Below are positions 56,803 to 64,000 of a stretch of 64,000 nt of DNA, piece after piece. This DNA is from Microbacterium sp. zg-Y818. Lineage in GTDB: Bacteria; Actinomycetota; Actinomycetes; Actinomycetales; Microbacteriaceae. Each line of letters starts with the position of its first letter. Within the stretch, counting starts at the first letter, position 1. The notes below the pieces were generated by a model. The model saw only the letters and a list, made by a program, of their open reading frames with translations, did not search any database and was not told the origin of the DNA. The stretch spans positions 1,302,001 to 1,366,000 of the forward strand of contig NZ_CP126741.1 of the NCBI RefSeq assembly GCF_030246905.1, read 5' to 3'. The position numbers and the translations under genes are program-made.

Positions 56803-58140
56803 TTAGAGCATCTCCAGATTGCTCTTCAGCTCGAAGGGCGTCACCTGGGAGCGGTACTCCTGCCACTCGCGCCGCTTGTTGAGCAGCACGTAGTTGAACA
56901 CCGTCTCGCCCAGCGTCTCGGCGACGAGTTCCGAATCCTCCATGCGCTCGAGCGCCCGGTCGAGGCTGGCAGGCAGCGGCGGGTAGCCGAGGGCACGGCG
57001 CTCGGCGTCGGTGAGCGACCAGACGTTGTCCTCCGCCTCGGGGGGCAGCTCGTATCCCTCTTCGATTCCCTTGAGCCCCGCTGCCAGCAGCAGCGCGTAG
57101 GCGAGGTAGGGGTTCGCCGCCGAGTCGATGCCGCGGTACTCCACACGCGAAGACTGCCCCTTGTTGGGCTTGTACATGGGCACGCGCACCAGCGCGGAGC
57201 GGTTGTTGTGGCCCCAGCAGATGAAGCTCGGAGCCTCGTCGCCGCCCCACAGGCGCTTGTACGAGTTGACGAACTGGTTGGTCACCGCCGCGATCTCGGG
57301 TGCGTGGTGCAGCAGGCCCGCGATGAAGTGACGGCCTGTCTTGGACAGCTGGTACTGCGCGCCGGCTTCGTAGAACGCGTTCGTGTCGCCCTCGAAGAGC
57401 GACATGTGCGTGTGCATGCCGCTGCCCGGCTTGCCGCTGAGGGGCTTGGGCATGAACGTGGCATACACGCCCTGCTCGATGGCCACCTCTTTGATCACGG
57501 TGCGGAACGTCATGATGTTGTCAGCGGTCGCCAGGGCGTCTGCGTACCGCAGATCGATCTCGTTCTGACCGGGACCACCCTCGTGGTGGCTGTACTCGAC
57601 CGAGATTCCAAGGTCTTCGAGCATGCGCACCGAGCGACGGCGGAAGTCGTGTGCGGTGCCACCCGGGACGTTGTCGAAATAGCCCGCCGAGTCGACGGGC
57701 TCGGGGCCATCCGCTCCGTACGACGACGACTTGAGCAGGTAGAACTCGATCTCGGGGTGCGTGTAGAACGTGAAGCCGGCGTCGGCTGCCTTGGCAAGGG
57801 CGCGCTTGAGAACATTGCGCGGGTCGGCGACGGCCGGCTGCCCGTCTGGCGTCGTGATGTCGCAGAACATGCGCGCGGTCGGGTCGATCTCACCGCGCCA
57901 CGGCAGAATCTGGAAGGTCGACGGGTCGGGGTGCGCGAGCAGGTCCGACTCGTACGAGCGGGTGAGGCCCTCAATGGCCGAGCCGTCGAATCCCAGACCT
58001 TCGGCAAAGGCCCCTTCGACCTCGGCGGGGGCGATCGCGACCGACTTCAGGGTTCCGATGACATCGGTGAACCACAGGCGGACGAACTTGACGCCGCGCT
58101 CCTCGATCGTGCGCAGTACGAAGTCACGCTGCTTGTCCAT
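56803..58140 (-). CDS. glnA2: Glutamine synthetase family protein GlnA2
   Basis: A 445-residue GSI-type protein close to actinobacterial GlnA2. Signatures: GFDGSAIEGLTRSYESDLL, HPEIEFYLL, YSHHEGGPGQNEIDLRYADA, GSGMHTHMSLFEGDTNAFYE and NNRSALVRVPMYKPNKGQSS. In Streptomyces GlnA2 has been reported to act as a gamma-glutamylpolyamine synthetase rather than a true glutamine synthetase, so glutamine synthesis should not be assumed. First certain member of the glnA2-glnE-GNAT operon; the small SPOR-like gene is 34 nt upstream on the same strand. Confidence 0.95.
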   Translation of the reverse strand: MDKQRDFVLRTIEERGVKFVRLWFTDVIGTLKSVAIAPAEVEGAFAEGLGFDGSAIEGLTRSYESDLLAHPDPSTFQILPWRGEIDPTARMFCDITTPDGQPAVADPRNVLKRALAKAADAGFTFYTHPEIEFYLLKSSSYGADGPEPVDSAGYFDNVPGGTAHDFRRRSVRMLEDLGISVEYSHHEGGPGQNEIDLRYADALATADNIMTFRTVIKEVAIEQGVYATFMPKPLSGKPGSGMHTHMSLFEGDTNAFYEAGAQYQLSKTGRHFIAGLLHHAPEIAAVTNQFVNSYKRLWGGDEAPSFICWGHNNRSALVRVPMYKPNKGQSSRVEYRGIDSAANPYLAYALLLAAGLKGIEEGYELPPEAEDNVWSLTDAERRALGYPPLPASLDRALERMEDSELVAETLGETVFNYVLLNKRREWQEYRSQVTPFELKSNLEML

Positions 58141-58174
58141 CGCTTCCCCTCCGGCGGGTGTCGCCTCGGCCAGC

Positions 58175-58405
58175 CTACTGGTCGTCGGCGCCTTCGCCGC
58201 TCCGCGCGGAACCGGCTCCCCAAGAGTCCTCTCGGGCCTCTTCGTCGGCCCATGCCCGGGACCGGTCGGCGAGCAGCTTCGGTGCGCGCGCCGCTTCTTC
58301 TTCGGTGTCGAACGGACCGGCGCGATCGACGGCCGGTGACTCGTATCCCCGCTCGACCTTGCCCGTGGTCAGGTTGTACCAGAACTTCTCGGCGCCGCTG
58401 CTCAT
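58175..58405 (-). CDS. Small conserved SPOR-like protein
   Basis: A 76-residue acidic protein with a conserved N-terminal core, KFWYNLTTGKVERGYESPAV then GPFDTEEEAARAP, and a disordered C-tail. Actinobacterial proteins of this kind are commonly labelled SPOR-domain containing, although it is shorter than a full SPOR domain and has no membrane segment. The function is unknown. GGAG lies 6 nt before the ATG. Placed just upstream of glnA2. Confidence 0.75.
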   Translation of the reverse strand: MSSGAEKFWYNLTTGKVERGYESPAVDRAGPFDTEEEAARAPKLLADRSRAWADEEAREDSWGAGSARSGEGADDQ

Positions 58406-58464
58406 GATCCGCTCCTTCGTGGGTGTGCGAGCCCGATCTTACCGAGGGCCCCCGACGGCCTGGA

Positions 58465-58470
58465 TAGGCT
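58465..58470 (+). promoter_or_regulatory. -10 element (TAGGCT) for ppgK
   Basis: TAGGCT ends 6 nt before the ATG at 58477; leaderless transcript likely. Confidence 0.55.
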
Positions 58471-58476
58471 GGAGTC

Positions 58477-59295
58477 ATGAGCAATGCGATCACGGCAGTC
58501 GGGGTGGACATCGGCGGCACCGGCATCAAGGGCGCCCTGGTCGACCTGGAGTCCGGAGTTCTTCTGAGCGACCGCGTCAAGGTCCGCACGCCCGCCGGCG
58601 CGGAGCCGGATGACGTGCTGGCTGCCGTGCGCCAGGTGCTGGACTCGCTGGGCGTCAGCGACGCCGAGATACCGCTGGGCGTGGCCTTCCCCGCCATCGT
58701 CAAGCACGGCCGCACGCTGTCCGCGGCGAATGTCGCCGACACCTGGATCGGCTTCGAAGCGGAGAAGTTCTTCGAGGAGGGTCTCGGGCGCGAGATCCAC
58801 TTCGCCAACGACGCCGATGTGGCCGGCGTCGCGGAACTGCGCTTCGGCGCGGCGCGGGGACAGGCCGGACTGACGATTCTCACCACCCTCGGCACCGGCA
58901 TCGGGTCGGCGATGATCCACGACGGCGTGCTCATCCCGAACTCCGAGCTCGGCCACCTGCAGCGCGCCGGCGAGCAGACCGACGCCGAGGCCTACGCCGC
59001 GTACTCGGCGATGGAGCGCGAGAACCTCGACTGGCCGCAGTGGGCCGCTCGGCTGCAGTGGTACTACAGCCACGTCGAGTTCCTCTTCAGCCCCGACCTC
59101 TTCATCGTCGGCGGCGGCGTGTCCAAGCACGCCGACCAGTTCTTGCCGCTGCTGGATCTGAAGACCCCGATCGTGCCTGCGGTGCACCGCAACAATGCGG
59201 GCATCATCGGCGCTGCGGCTCTCGCACTGACGACGGCCGGGGCGGATGCCGTCGGCGGCGCCGCCGATTCTCTCGCGGATACGGTTGCGGGCTGA
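58477..59295 (+). CDS. ppgK: Polyphosphate glucokinase
   Basis: A 272-residue ROK-family kinase that phosphorylates glucose with polyphosphate or ATP, typical of actinobacteria. Phosphate motif GVDIGGTGIKGALVDL; sugar-binding FANDADVAGVAELRFGAARG; second phosphate site TILTTLGTGIGSAMIHDG; SELGHLQ where other ROK proteins have the His of a zinc motif; adenosine region PDLFIVGGGVSKHADQF. The zinc motif of repressor-type ROK proteins is absent. It has its own leaderless promoter and is convergent with rnpB. Confidence 0.93.
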   Translation: MSNAITAVGVDIGGTGIKGALVDLESGVLLSDRVKVRTPAGAEPDDVLAAVRQVLDSLGVSDAEIPLGVAFPAIVKHGRTLSAANVADTWIGFEAEKFFEEGLGREIHFANDADVAGVAELRFGAARGQAGLTILTTLGTGIGSAMIHDGVLIPNSELGHLQRAGEQTDAEAYAAYSAMERENLDWPQWAARLQWYYSHVEFLFSPDLFIVGGGVSKHADQFLPLLDLKTPIVPAVHRNNAGIIGAAALALTTAGADAVGGAADSLADTVAG

Positions 59296-59300
59296 GCGGA

Positions 59301-59667
59301 GCGAATGGGCCGGCCTGTACGCCGGGTTCTGTTCGGGGGCCGAAGCCCCGTCGACGGTCATCTCTCTCGGCGACACGTTGCCGTGCCGCTCCAGCGGCCT
59401 ACCCGGGGACTCGGCGGGCCGCGTCGTCATCCCCTGTCTGGCCTTGCTCCGGACGAGGTTTACCTTGCAGGTCGTGTCACCACGACCCCGGTGGTCTCTT
59501 ACACCACCCTTTCACCCTTACCGGGACGGTAGTCCCGGCGGTCTGCTCTCTGTGGCACTGTCTCGCGGATCACTCCGGGTGGGTGTTACCCACCATCCTG
59601 CCCTGTGGAGCCCGGACGTTCCTCGGCGCGGTTTCCCGCTACGCGACCGTCCGGCCGACCCATTCGC
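59301..59667 (-). ncRNA. rnpB: RNase P RNA (type A)
   Basis: Minus-strand RNA of about 367 nt. The P1 helix is formed by GCGAATGGG near the 5' end and its complement at the 3' end (CCCATTCGC). Universal segments are present: GAGGAACGTCCGGGCTCCAC, AGGGTGAAAGGGTG, GACAGGGGATGA-like region and CCGAACAGAACCCGGCGTAC before the 3' end. It processes pre-tRNA 5' ends with RnpA. The 3' end lies 6 nt from the ppgK stop, with no obvious separate terminator. Confidence 0.93.
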
Positions 59668-59673
59668 CCCAGA

Positions 59674-59679
59674 AGTCTA
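59674..59679 (-). promoter_or_regulatory. -10 element (TAGACT) for rnpB
   Basis: TAGACT on the minus strand ends 6 nt before the first base of P1, placing the transcription start at the RNA 5' end. Confidence 0.65.
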
Positions 59680-59720
59680 CCGGTGCCCGTCCGGACGCAT
59701 CCGACGTGCCCCACGCACCG

Positions 59721-59749
59721 TTGCTTCCTGGCCCGAGCTGAGGTAGCCT
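59721..59749 (+). promoter_or_regulatory. Promoter of the surface protein / DUF4012 operon
   Basis: TTGCTT (59721-59726), an exact 17-nt spacer and TAGCCT (59744-59749). Start near 59756 gives a leader of about 46 nt with GGGGAGG before the ATG. Confidence 0.65.
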
Positions 59750-59801
59750 CTCGCCATTGGGGTCGGGCACGGGGGTGTCCGCAATCAGCCTTTGGGGAGG
59801 C

Positions 59802-60485
59802 ATGATGATTCGTTCATCCGTTTCTGCGTTCGCGCTTGCCGCGCTCGTGATCTTCGGAGCTCCGGCCGCGGCATCCGCCGCGACGCCGCCGCCGCCAGAC
59901 GAGTACACGCCGGAGCTGCCCGTCGAGTCCAGCCTGATCGCGGCGGTCGCCGTCGGCGAGTGCCTTCGCGGCGCACCGTTCATCGAGTACTCCGTAACCT
60001 TGGACGACCCTGACTCCCAGGTGACCGAGACCGCGGTGACGTTGGTGCTGACGAACGGCGTGCAGTCGACAGACCCCATCGCGCTGGGCGACCTCGTCGA
60101 CGGCCGGCTGTCGGGCACGGTGCCGTGGCCCGGCACCGTCGTCGGGGCGGAGGGCACGGACCTCGGAATGCCGGGACACGAGATTGTCGACGGAAAGTGG
60201 GTGCTCTCGGATCCTGAGTTCGCGTGGACCCGCGCCGGTGTCAACGCTGTGCTCAGCGTGAATCCGACGGTCTCCGTGCCGCTCGCGTACCCGCAGGCGA
60301 CGCCTGAGTGCCTCACGGCGACCACCGCCGGCTCCAACGGCCCGCGCGCCGCGGCATCGGGCGATCTGGCCGCCACCGGCGGCACGACAGCCGCTCTGCT
60401 GCCGCTGGGTCTCGGCGCCGGTGCCCTCGTCGCCGGCGGCGCGGGTCTGCTGCTGCTTCGTCGCCACCGCTCCGCGCGGTCGTGA
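59802..60485 (+). CDS. Secreted protein with sortase-type LAATG anchor
   Basis: A 227-residue surface protein. A signal peptide (FALAALVIFGAPAAASA) leads to a Pro-rich start (PPPPDEYTPELPVE), a beta-rich domain of about 150 residues with two Cys (VGECLR, TPECLT), then the cell-wall sorting signal LAATGG, a hydrophobic helix (LLPLGLGAGALVAGGAGLLL) and a basic tail RRHRSARS. LAxTG is the class E sortase variant used in high-GC Gram-positives. Two ATGs lie together; the second (59805) is better spaced from GGGGAGG. No sortase gene is in view. Its stop overlaps the DUF4012 start (GTGA). Confidence 0.85.
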   Translation: MMIRSSVSAFALAALVIFGAPAAASAATPPPPDEYTPELPVESSLIAAVAVGECLRGAPFIEYSVTLDDPDSQVTETAVTLVLTNGVQSTDPIALGDLVDGRLSGTVPWPGTVVGAEGTDLGMPGHEIVDGKWVLSDPEFAWTRAGVNAVLSVNPTVSVPLAYPQATPECLTATTAGSNGPRAAASGDLAATGGTTAALLPLGLGAGALVAGGAGLLLLRRHRSARS

Positions 60486-62254
60486 GTCAGACACCTCCTG
60501 CGCACCGGATTGTTCCGGTGCGCAGGTTGGTGTGGGCGAGCATCGCGATGCTGTGCCTGCTCCTCGCCGGGGTGGGCTGGGCTGCCTTACGGGTCGTCGG
60601 CGCGGGTCTGGCGTTGTCCGAAGTCGCGTCGACGGCGCGCCACCTCTCCAGCGCCGTGGACCGAGGTGACCTCGCCGCCGCGCAAGGATTGGTCGGCGAG
60701 CTGTCGGGCTCCGCAGACAGAGCCGCGCAGGCGGCGACTGATCCGGTGTGGGCGGTCGCCGAGACGATGCCCTGGTTCGGGGATGATGTCGGCGCCCTCG
60801 GGGTGATCGCGGAACACGGGCACGCGCTCGCCTCCGCGATGGCCGCGGTCGGCGATACCGCCGCAGGTCTGTTCCGCCCTCCCGGCAACGGCGCCATGGT
60901 CGACGTCGTCGCCCTCGCAGCCGCACACGAACCCCTGACGATCGCCGCCGAGGCGTCGACCGATGCGCGAAGTGAGATCGATGCCGTGGAACAGGCAGGC
61001 CTGCTCCCGCCGCTCGCGTCCGGCGTGGACTTGCTGCAGGTCGCCCTCGAGCAGGTGGAGCCCGCGCTCAACATCGCGGCGCAGGCGTCCGGCGTACTGC
61101 CGGGTCTCCTCGGTGCCGACGGGCCGCGGACCTTGCTGGTCGTGCTCCAGAACAACGCCGAACTGCGCACGGGTGGGGGGATCACGGAGTCGTTCGCGCT
61201 GGTGGGCGCTGACCGGGGCGCGCTGACGCTGCAAGAGCAGGCCGATTCGACCGAGTTCCGTCGCCAGAGCGAACCGATCATGGCCCTGCCCGAGGGGACG
61301 ACCGCGCTCTACGGTGACGGCGTGGCCACATCGGCGCAGAACGCGTCGATGACGGCCGATTTCGCCGTCACCGGCCAGCTCGCGTCGGCGTGGTGGCTGG
61401 GCCGCACCGGCACAGCACCGGATGCCGTCCTCTCGCTGGACCCGCTGGTCATGCGCGCCTTCATCGAGGCGACCGGCCCGATCGCCCTTGCCGACGGCAG
61501 CGAACTGACCGCTGACAACCTGGTCCCCCGGCTGCTGGTCGAGCCGTACCAGAACCTGAGCGTCGAAGAGCAGACGGTGTTCCTGCAGGGGGTCACCAAC
61601 TCGGTGTTCGGCGCGCTGACCTCACGCAGCATCGATCCTCTCGCCTGGGCGCGCGTCCTGGCCGAACCGGTCGCGGCCGGGCGGCTGGCTCTGTGGAGCC
61701 CCGATGCCGACGTTCAAGCCGGGCTGACCGGCACGGTTCTGGGAGGCGCCGCGGCGCGCCACGACGCTGCCGGGCCCGACGCCTTCGGCGTGTACTTCAA
61801 CGACACCACCGGCGGCAAGATGGGGGTCTTCCTGCACACGGGGATCGAGGTGGCGGCGTCATGCGGCGCCGACGGCCGCGCCGAGGTGACGGTCTCCGTC
61901 GTTCTCGAAAGCGACGCACCGGGGGACGCCGGCGAGCGGTTCCCGCCGAGCGTCACCGGCGGCGGGATCTGGGGCGTGCCGGCGGGTCAGATCGGGACGA
62001 TCGTCTCCGTCGCGGCTCCCGAGGGGTGGTCAGCCGCCGGGGTTCACCTCGACGGCACGGGCCAGCCTTCGGTGGAGGCGGTCGAGGCGGGGTTCGCTAA
62101 CACGGCCGCCGAGTTGCGGCTGGACCCGGGAGGGACCGGCACGCTCGCCTTCAGTTTCGTCGGGCCGGTCCAGAGCGAAGTGCTGCCGAGCGTGCTCCAC
62201 ACCCCGATGATCGACGCGCCGCCGGTCGAGATCAAGCCCGCGATCTGCGGGTGA
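60482..62254 (+). CDS. DUF4012 family membrane-anchored protein
   Basis: A 590-residue protein with one N-terminal membrane helix (LVWASIAMLCLLLAGVGWAA) and a large external part. The DUF4012 core is marked by LVVLQNNAELRTGGGITESF and ADFAVTGQLASAWW; the C-terminus is beta-rich. DUF4012 proteins are frequent near surface polysaccharide or cell-wall genes, but their activity is unknown. GTG 60482 overlaps the stop of the sortase-anchored protein, so the two are made together. Convergent with the polymerase gene (1 nt between stops). Confidence 0.88.
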   Translation: MSQTPPAHRIVPVRRLVWASIAMLCLLLAGVGWAALRVVGAGLALSEVASTARHLSSAVDRGDLAAAQGLVGELSGSADRAAQAATDPVWAVAETMPWFGDDVGALGVIAEHGHALASAMAAVGDTAAGLFRPPGNGAMVDVVALAAAHEPLTIAAEASTDARSEIDAVEQAGLLPPLASGVDLLQVALEQVEPALNIAAQASGVLPGLLGADGPRTLLVVLQNNAELRTGGGITESFALVGADRGALTLQEQADSTEFRRQSEPIMALPEGTTALYGDGVATSAQNASMTADFAVTGQLASAWWLGRTGTAPDAVLSLDPLVMRAFIEATGPIALADGSELTADNLVPRLLVEPYQNLSVEEQTVFLQGVTNSVFGALTSRSIDPLAWARVLAEPVAAGRLALWSPDADVQAGLTGTVLGGAAARHDAAGPDAFGVYFNDTTGGKMGVFLHTGIEVAASCGADGRAEVTVSVVLESDAPGDAGERFPPSVTGGGIWGVPAGQIGTIVSVAAPEGWSAAGVHLDGTGQPSVEAVEAGFANTAAELRLDPGGTGTLAFSFVGPVQSEVLPSVLHTPMIDAPPVEIKPAICG

Positions 62255-62255
62255 C

Positions 62256-63977
62256 TCAGTCCTTCTGGGCGGACTGCGCGATGCGCACGTCGAGGGGGAA
62301 GTCGATCGGGAACGTGCCGAACAGAAGTCGCCCGGCGGATGCCGCCGCCTCGGCGACCGCGTGAGCCGCGGCATCCGCCTGCGCAGCGGGGGCGTGCACG
62401 ATCACCTCGTCGTGCAGGAAGAACGCCAGGTGCGCCCGCCGCTCAAAGGCGGGCCCGGACCGTGAGGCCGACTCGTGGGCAGGGACCGCCGGCAGCGCGG
62501 CGAGTCTGCCGCGCAGGTCCGCCAGCCACGCCAGTGCCCACTCGGCAGCGGTGCCCTGCACGACGAAGTTGCGGGTGAAGCGACCTCGATCGCGTGCCCA
62601 GCGCCGCGCGCGGGTCTCGTCTACGCCGGTGGCTTCCGGGTCGCCGGCTTGCCCCTGTGCCGCGCGCCACACTGCGGACGGCGGCGGCGAGGTGCGGCCC
62701 AGCCGGGTGGCGACGATGCCGCCCTCCTCCCCCGTCCGAGCGGCGTCATCGACGAGGGCCATGGCGCGAGGGAACGTGCGACGCAATGCCGGCACGAGCC
62801 GGCCGCTGTCGCCGGTTGTCGCTCCGTACATGGCGCCGAGCATGGCGAACTTGGCCTCGGACCGCGTCGACACGGCGCCGCGCTCGACGATGCCGGCGTA
62901 CAGATCCCGCCCGCGGGCCGCCTCGGCCAGCGCGACGTCGCCGGCCATCGCCGCCAGCACTCGCGGCTCGAGTTGGGCGACGTCGGCGACCACGAGCACC
63001 CACCCGGGATCGGCGCGCACGGCGTCACGCAGCTGGCGTGGCAGCTGCAGCGCGCCGCCGCCCGATGACGCCCAGCGGCCGGTGACGACGCCGCCGGGGA
63101 CGTAGACGGGCCGGAATCGACCGTCATGCACCCACTCGTCCAGCCAGGCCCACCCGTTGGCGCTCAGCAGTCTTGCCAGGCGCTTGTACTCCAAAAGCGG
63201 CGCGATCGCCGGGTGGTCGTACTGCGCCAGCTCCCACTTGCTCGTCGACGTGGCGAGCACCCCGACCCGGTGCAGCGACCGCAGCAGCTTCGGCTGTGAG
63301 TCCAGGGCCGCCGTCGGGTCTCCGAGCGCCGCGCGCACCTGCGCCGCGGCGCGTTCGAGCTCACGCGGCTGGCTGCCCGCTGCCGGGCGAGGACCCAGCA
63401 GTTCGGTGAGGATGCCGTCATGGGCCGCCTCGTCCCAGGGCAGCCCGGCGGCGCGCATCTCTGCGGCCACCAGCGCGCCGGCGGACTCCGCCGCCAGCAG
63501 CAGGCGCAGACGTCCCGCTTCGGTCGCGCCGGCAAGTGCCGCCCGCTGGCGGGCGAATTCGGCGAGGGCGGCGTCGAGGGACTGCGGCAGAGAGGGGGCG
63601 GATGCCGTCTCGAACTCGAACAGCGTCGGCGGCGAATCGCCGGGATCGGGGGCAGCGGCATCCCACTCCCCCGCATCGCGCAGGGGCCCGGAGTCGGTCA
63701 CGTAGACGCTGCCGCGCAGGATTGCGTGACACAGGCGCAGATCGTGGCAGCGCGCAACGCGCACGCCGGCATCCAGCAGCCCGTCGTACCACGTGGGGGT
63801 GTCGCTCCACACCCACCGGGGTGCGTGGGCCGTCTCGGCGTCGGCCACCCAGGACGGCAGATCGGCGACCGCCACGCGGGCGGTCTCGCCGCCCTGGTCG
63901 TTCAGCAGTGCGGCGGTGATGCCGTCGCCATCACGTCCGACGGCGATCCACGTCGGCGACGACTCAGCGCCGGGCAC
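62256..63977 (-). CDS. Actinobacterial PolA-like 3'-5' exonuclease/DNA polymerase
   Basis: A 573-residue family A polymerase, shorter than Pol I (about 880) and lacking the 5' nuclease. Polymerase motif A: VVADVAQLEPRVLAAMAGD; motif B: RSEAKFAMLGAMYGATTG; motif C: FFLHDEVIVHAP, so the two catalytic Asp are kept. The N-terminal exonuclease-like domain (residues 1-180) lacks clear DEDD residues and may be inactive. The family is annotated as bifunctional in many actinobacteria, alongside a normal polA. GTG 63977 is the only start: a stop codon lies four codons upstream. No ribosome site is seen. Confidence 0.85.
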   Translation of the reverse strand: MPGAESSPTWIAVGRDGDGITAALLNDQGGETARVAVADLPSWVADAETAHAPRWVWSDTPTWYDGLLDAGVRVARCHDLRLCHAILRGSVYVTDSGPLRDAGEWDAAAPDPGDSPPTLFEFETASAPSLPQSLDAALAEFARQRAALAGATEAGRLRLLLAAESAGALVAAEMRAAGLPWDEAAHDGILTELLGPRPAAGSQPRELERAAAQVRAALGDPTAALDSQPKLLRSLHRVGVLATSTSKWELAQYDHPAIAPLLEYKRLARLLSANGWAWLDEWVHDGRFRPVYVPGGVVTGRWASSGGGALQLPRQLRDAVRADPGWVLVVADVAQLEPRVLAAMAGDVALAEAARGRDLYAGIVERGAVSTRSEAKFAMLGAMYGATTGDSGRLVPALRRTFPRAMALVDDAARTGEEGGIVATRLGRTSPPPSAVWRAAQGQAGDPEATGVDETRARRWARDRGRFTRNFVVQGTAAEWALAWLADLRGRLAALPAVPAHESASRSGPAFERRAHLAFFLHDEVIVHAPAAQADAAAHAVAEAAASAGRLLFGTFPIDFPLDVRIAQSAQKD

Positions 63978-64000
63978 CGACGGAGACGGTCACAGGCCGG

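Noticed and set aside
53998..58407. A 1469-codon open frame on the plus strand across glnE and glnA2
   Set aside because: It is antisense to two certain genes; high GC removes stop codons from the opposite strand. The protein is rich in Arg, His and Ala with no domain.

Overview
The window is a piece of a high-GC (about 70 percent by eye) chromosome from an actinobacterium. Family-level markers (SepH, DUF3000, DUF3093, DUF3159, DUF3710, DUF4191 and DUF4193 proteins, polyphosphate glucokinase, a GlnE/GlnA/GlnA2 nitrogen cluster, GlnR-type boxes, many leaderless starts) point to Actinomycetota. Gene content and order look most like Microbacteriaceae, probably Microbacterium or a close relative; that placement is inference. 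No phage, transposase, CRISPR array or recognisable defence island is present. It is a compact core-genome segment with almost no gap above 300 bases.

Layout. 1-7.8 kb: 5' part of thrS, a divergent SLC13/ArsB-like permease, a two-ACT-domain protein, a large O-acyltransferase with an SGNH domain, a nitrilase-like protein and a GNAT enzyme. 7.8-8.4 kb: a minus-strand tRNA operon Gly(GCC)-Cys(GCA)-Val(GAC) facing a divergent tRNA-Val(CAC), each with its own terminator. 8.4-15.3 kb: a DesK/DesR-like two-component pair, a small efflux-type membrane protein, a lone PemK/MazF-like protein, an ammonium transporter, ZapE and an alpha/beta hydrolase. 15.3-20.5 kb: DUF3000, RNase D, then the fatty acid beta-oxidation pair fadA-fadB. 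20.6-28.7 kb: aminopeptidase N, DXP synthase and aconitase. 28.8-33.9 kb: a tightly overlapped dut-DUF3710-DUF3159 operon, DUF3093, DUF4193, sepH and an alkaline-phosphatase-superfamily gene. 33.9-39 kb: parC and parE around a GIY-YIG-like gene bordered by two related hairpin repeats. 39-44 kb: DUF7455, a sugar-transfer ATP-grasp protein, a dense short-repeat cluster, a CofE-like ligase coupled to sigA, and a PAC2 protein. 44-48.8 kb: leucyl aminopeptidase, dihydrolipoamide dehydrogenase and the E2 acyltransferase of 2-oxoacid dehydrogenases. 48.8-59.3 kb: DUF4191, RDD, glnA, a GNAT enzyme, glnE, glnA2, a short SPOR-like protein and polyphosphate glucokinase. 59.3-64 kb: RNase P RNA, a sortase-signal surface protein overlapping a DUF4012 protein, and an actinobacterial PolA-like polymerase.

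How it works together. Nitrogen assimilation is the clearest theme: glnA carries a four-box GlnR-type site, the orphan amt carries the two-box version, glnA has the Tyr402 adenylylation site that GlnE modifies, and glnA2-glnE form an operon. Central carbon is covered by acnA, lpdA-sucB, fadA-fadB and ppgK; chromosome topology and division by parC, parE, zapE and sepH; transcription by sigA.

I found no complete undescribed multi-gene system. The strongest unexplained signals are non-coding: (1) an excess of GGATGCC/GGCATCC throughout the window, forcing uncommon codons; (2) a 28-bp perfect AT-rich palindrome upstream of acnA; (3) a cluster of GCCGAGTGAGTATTCG repeats in both orientations followed by seven GGCGTC copies touching a stop codon; (4) a TANNNT-N6-8-start arrangement at about a dozen genes.
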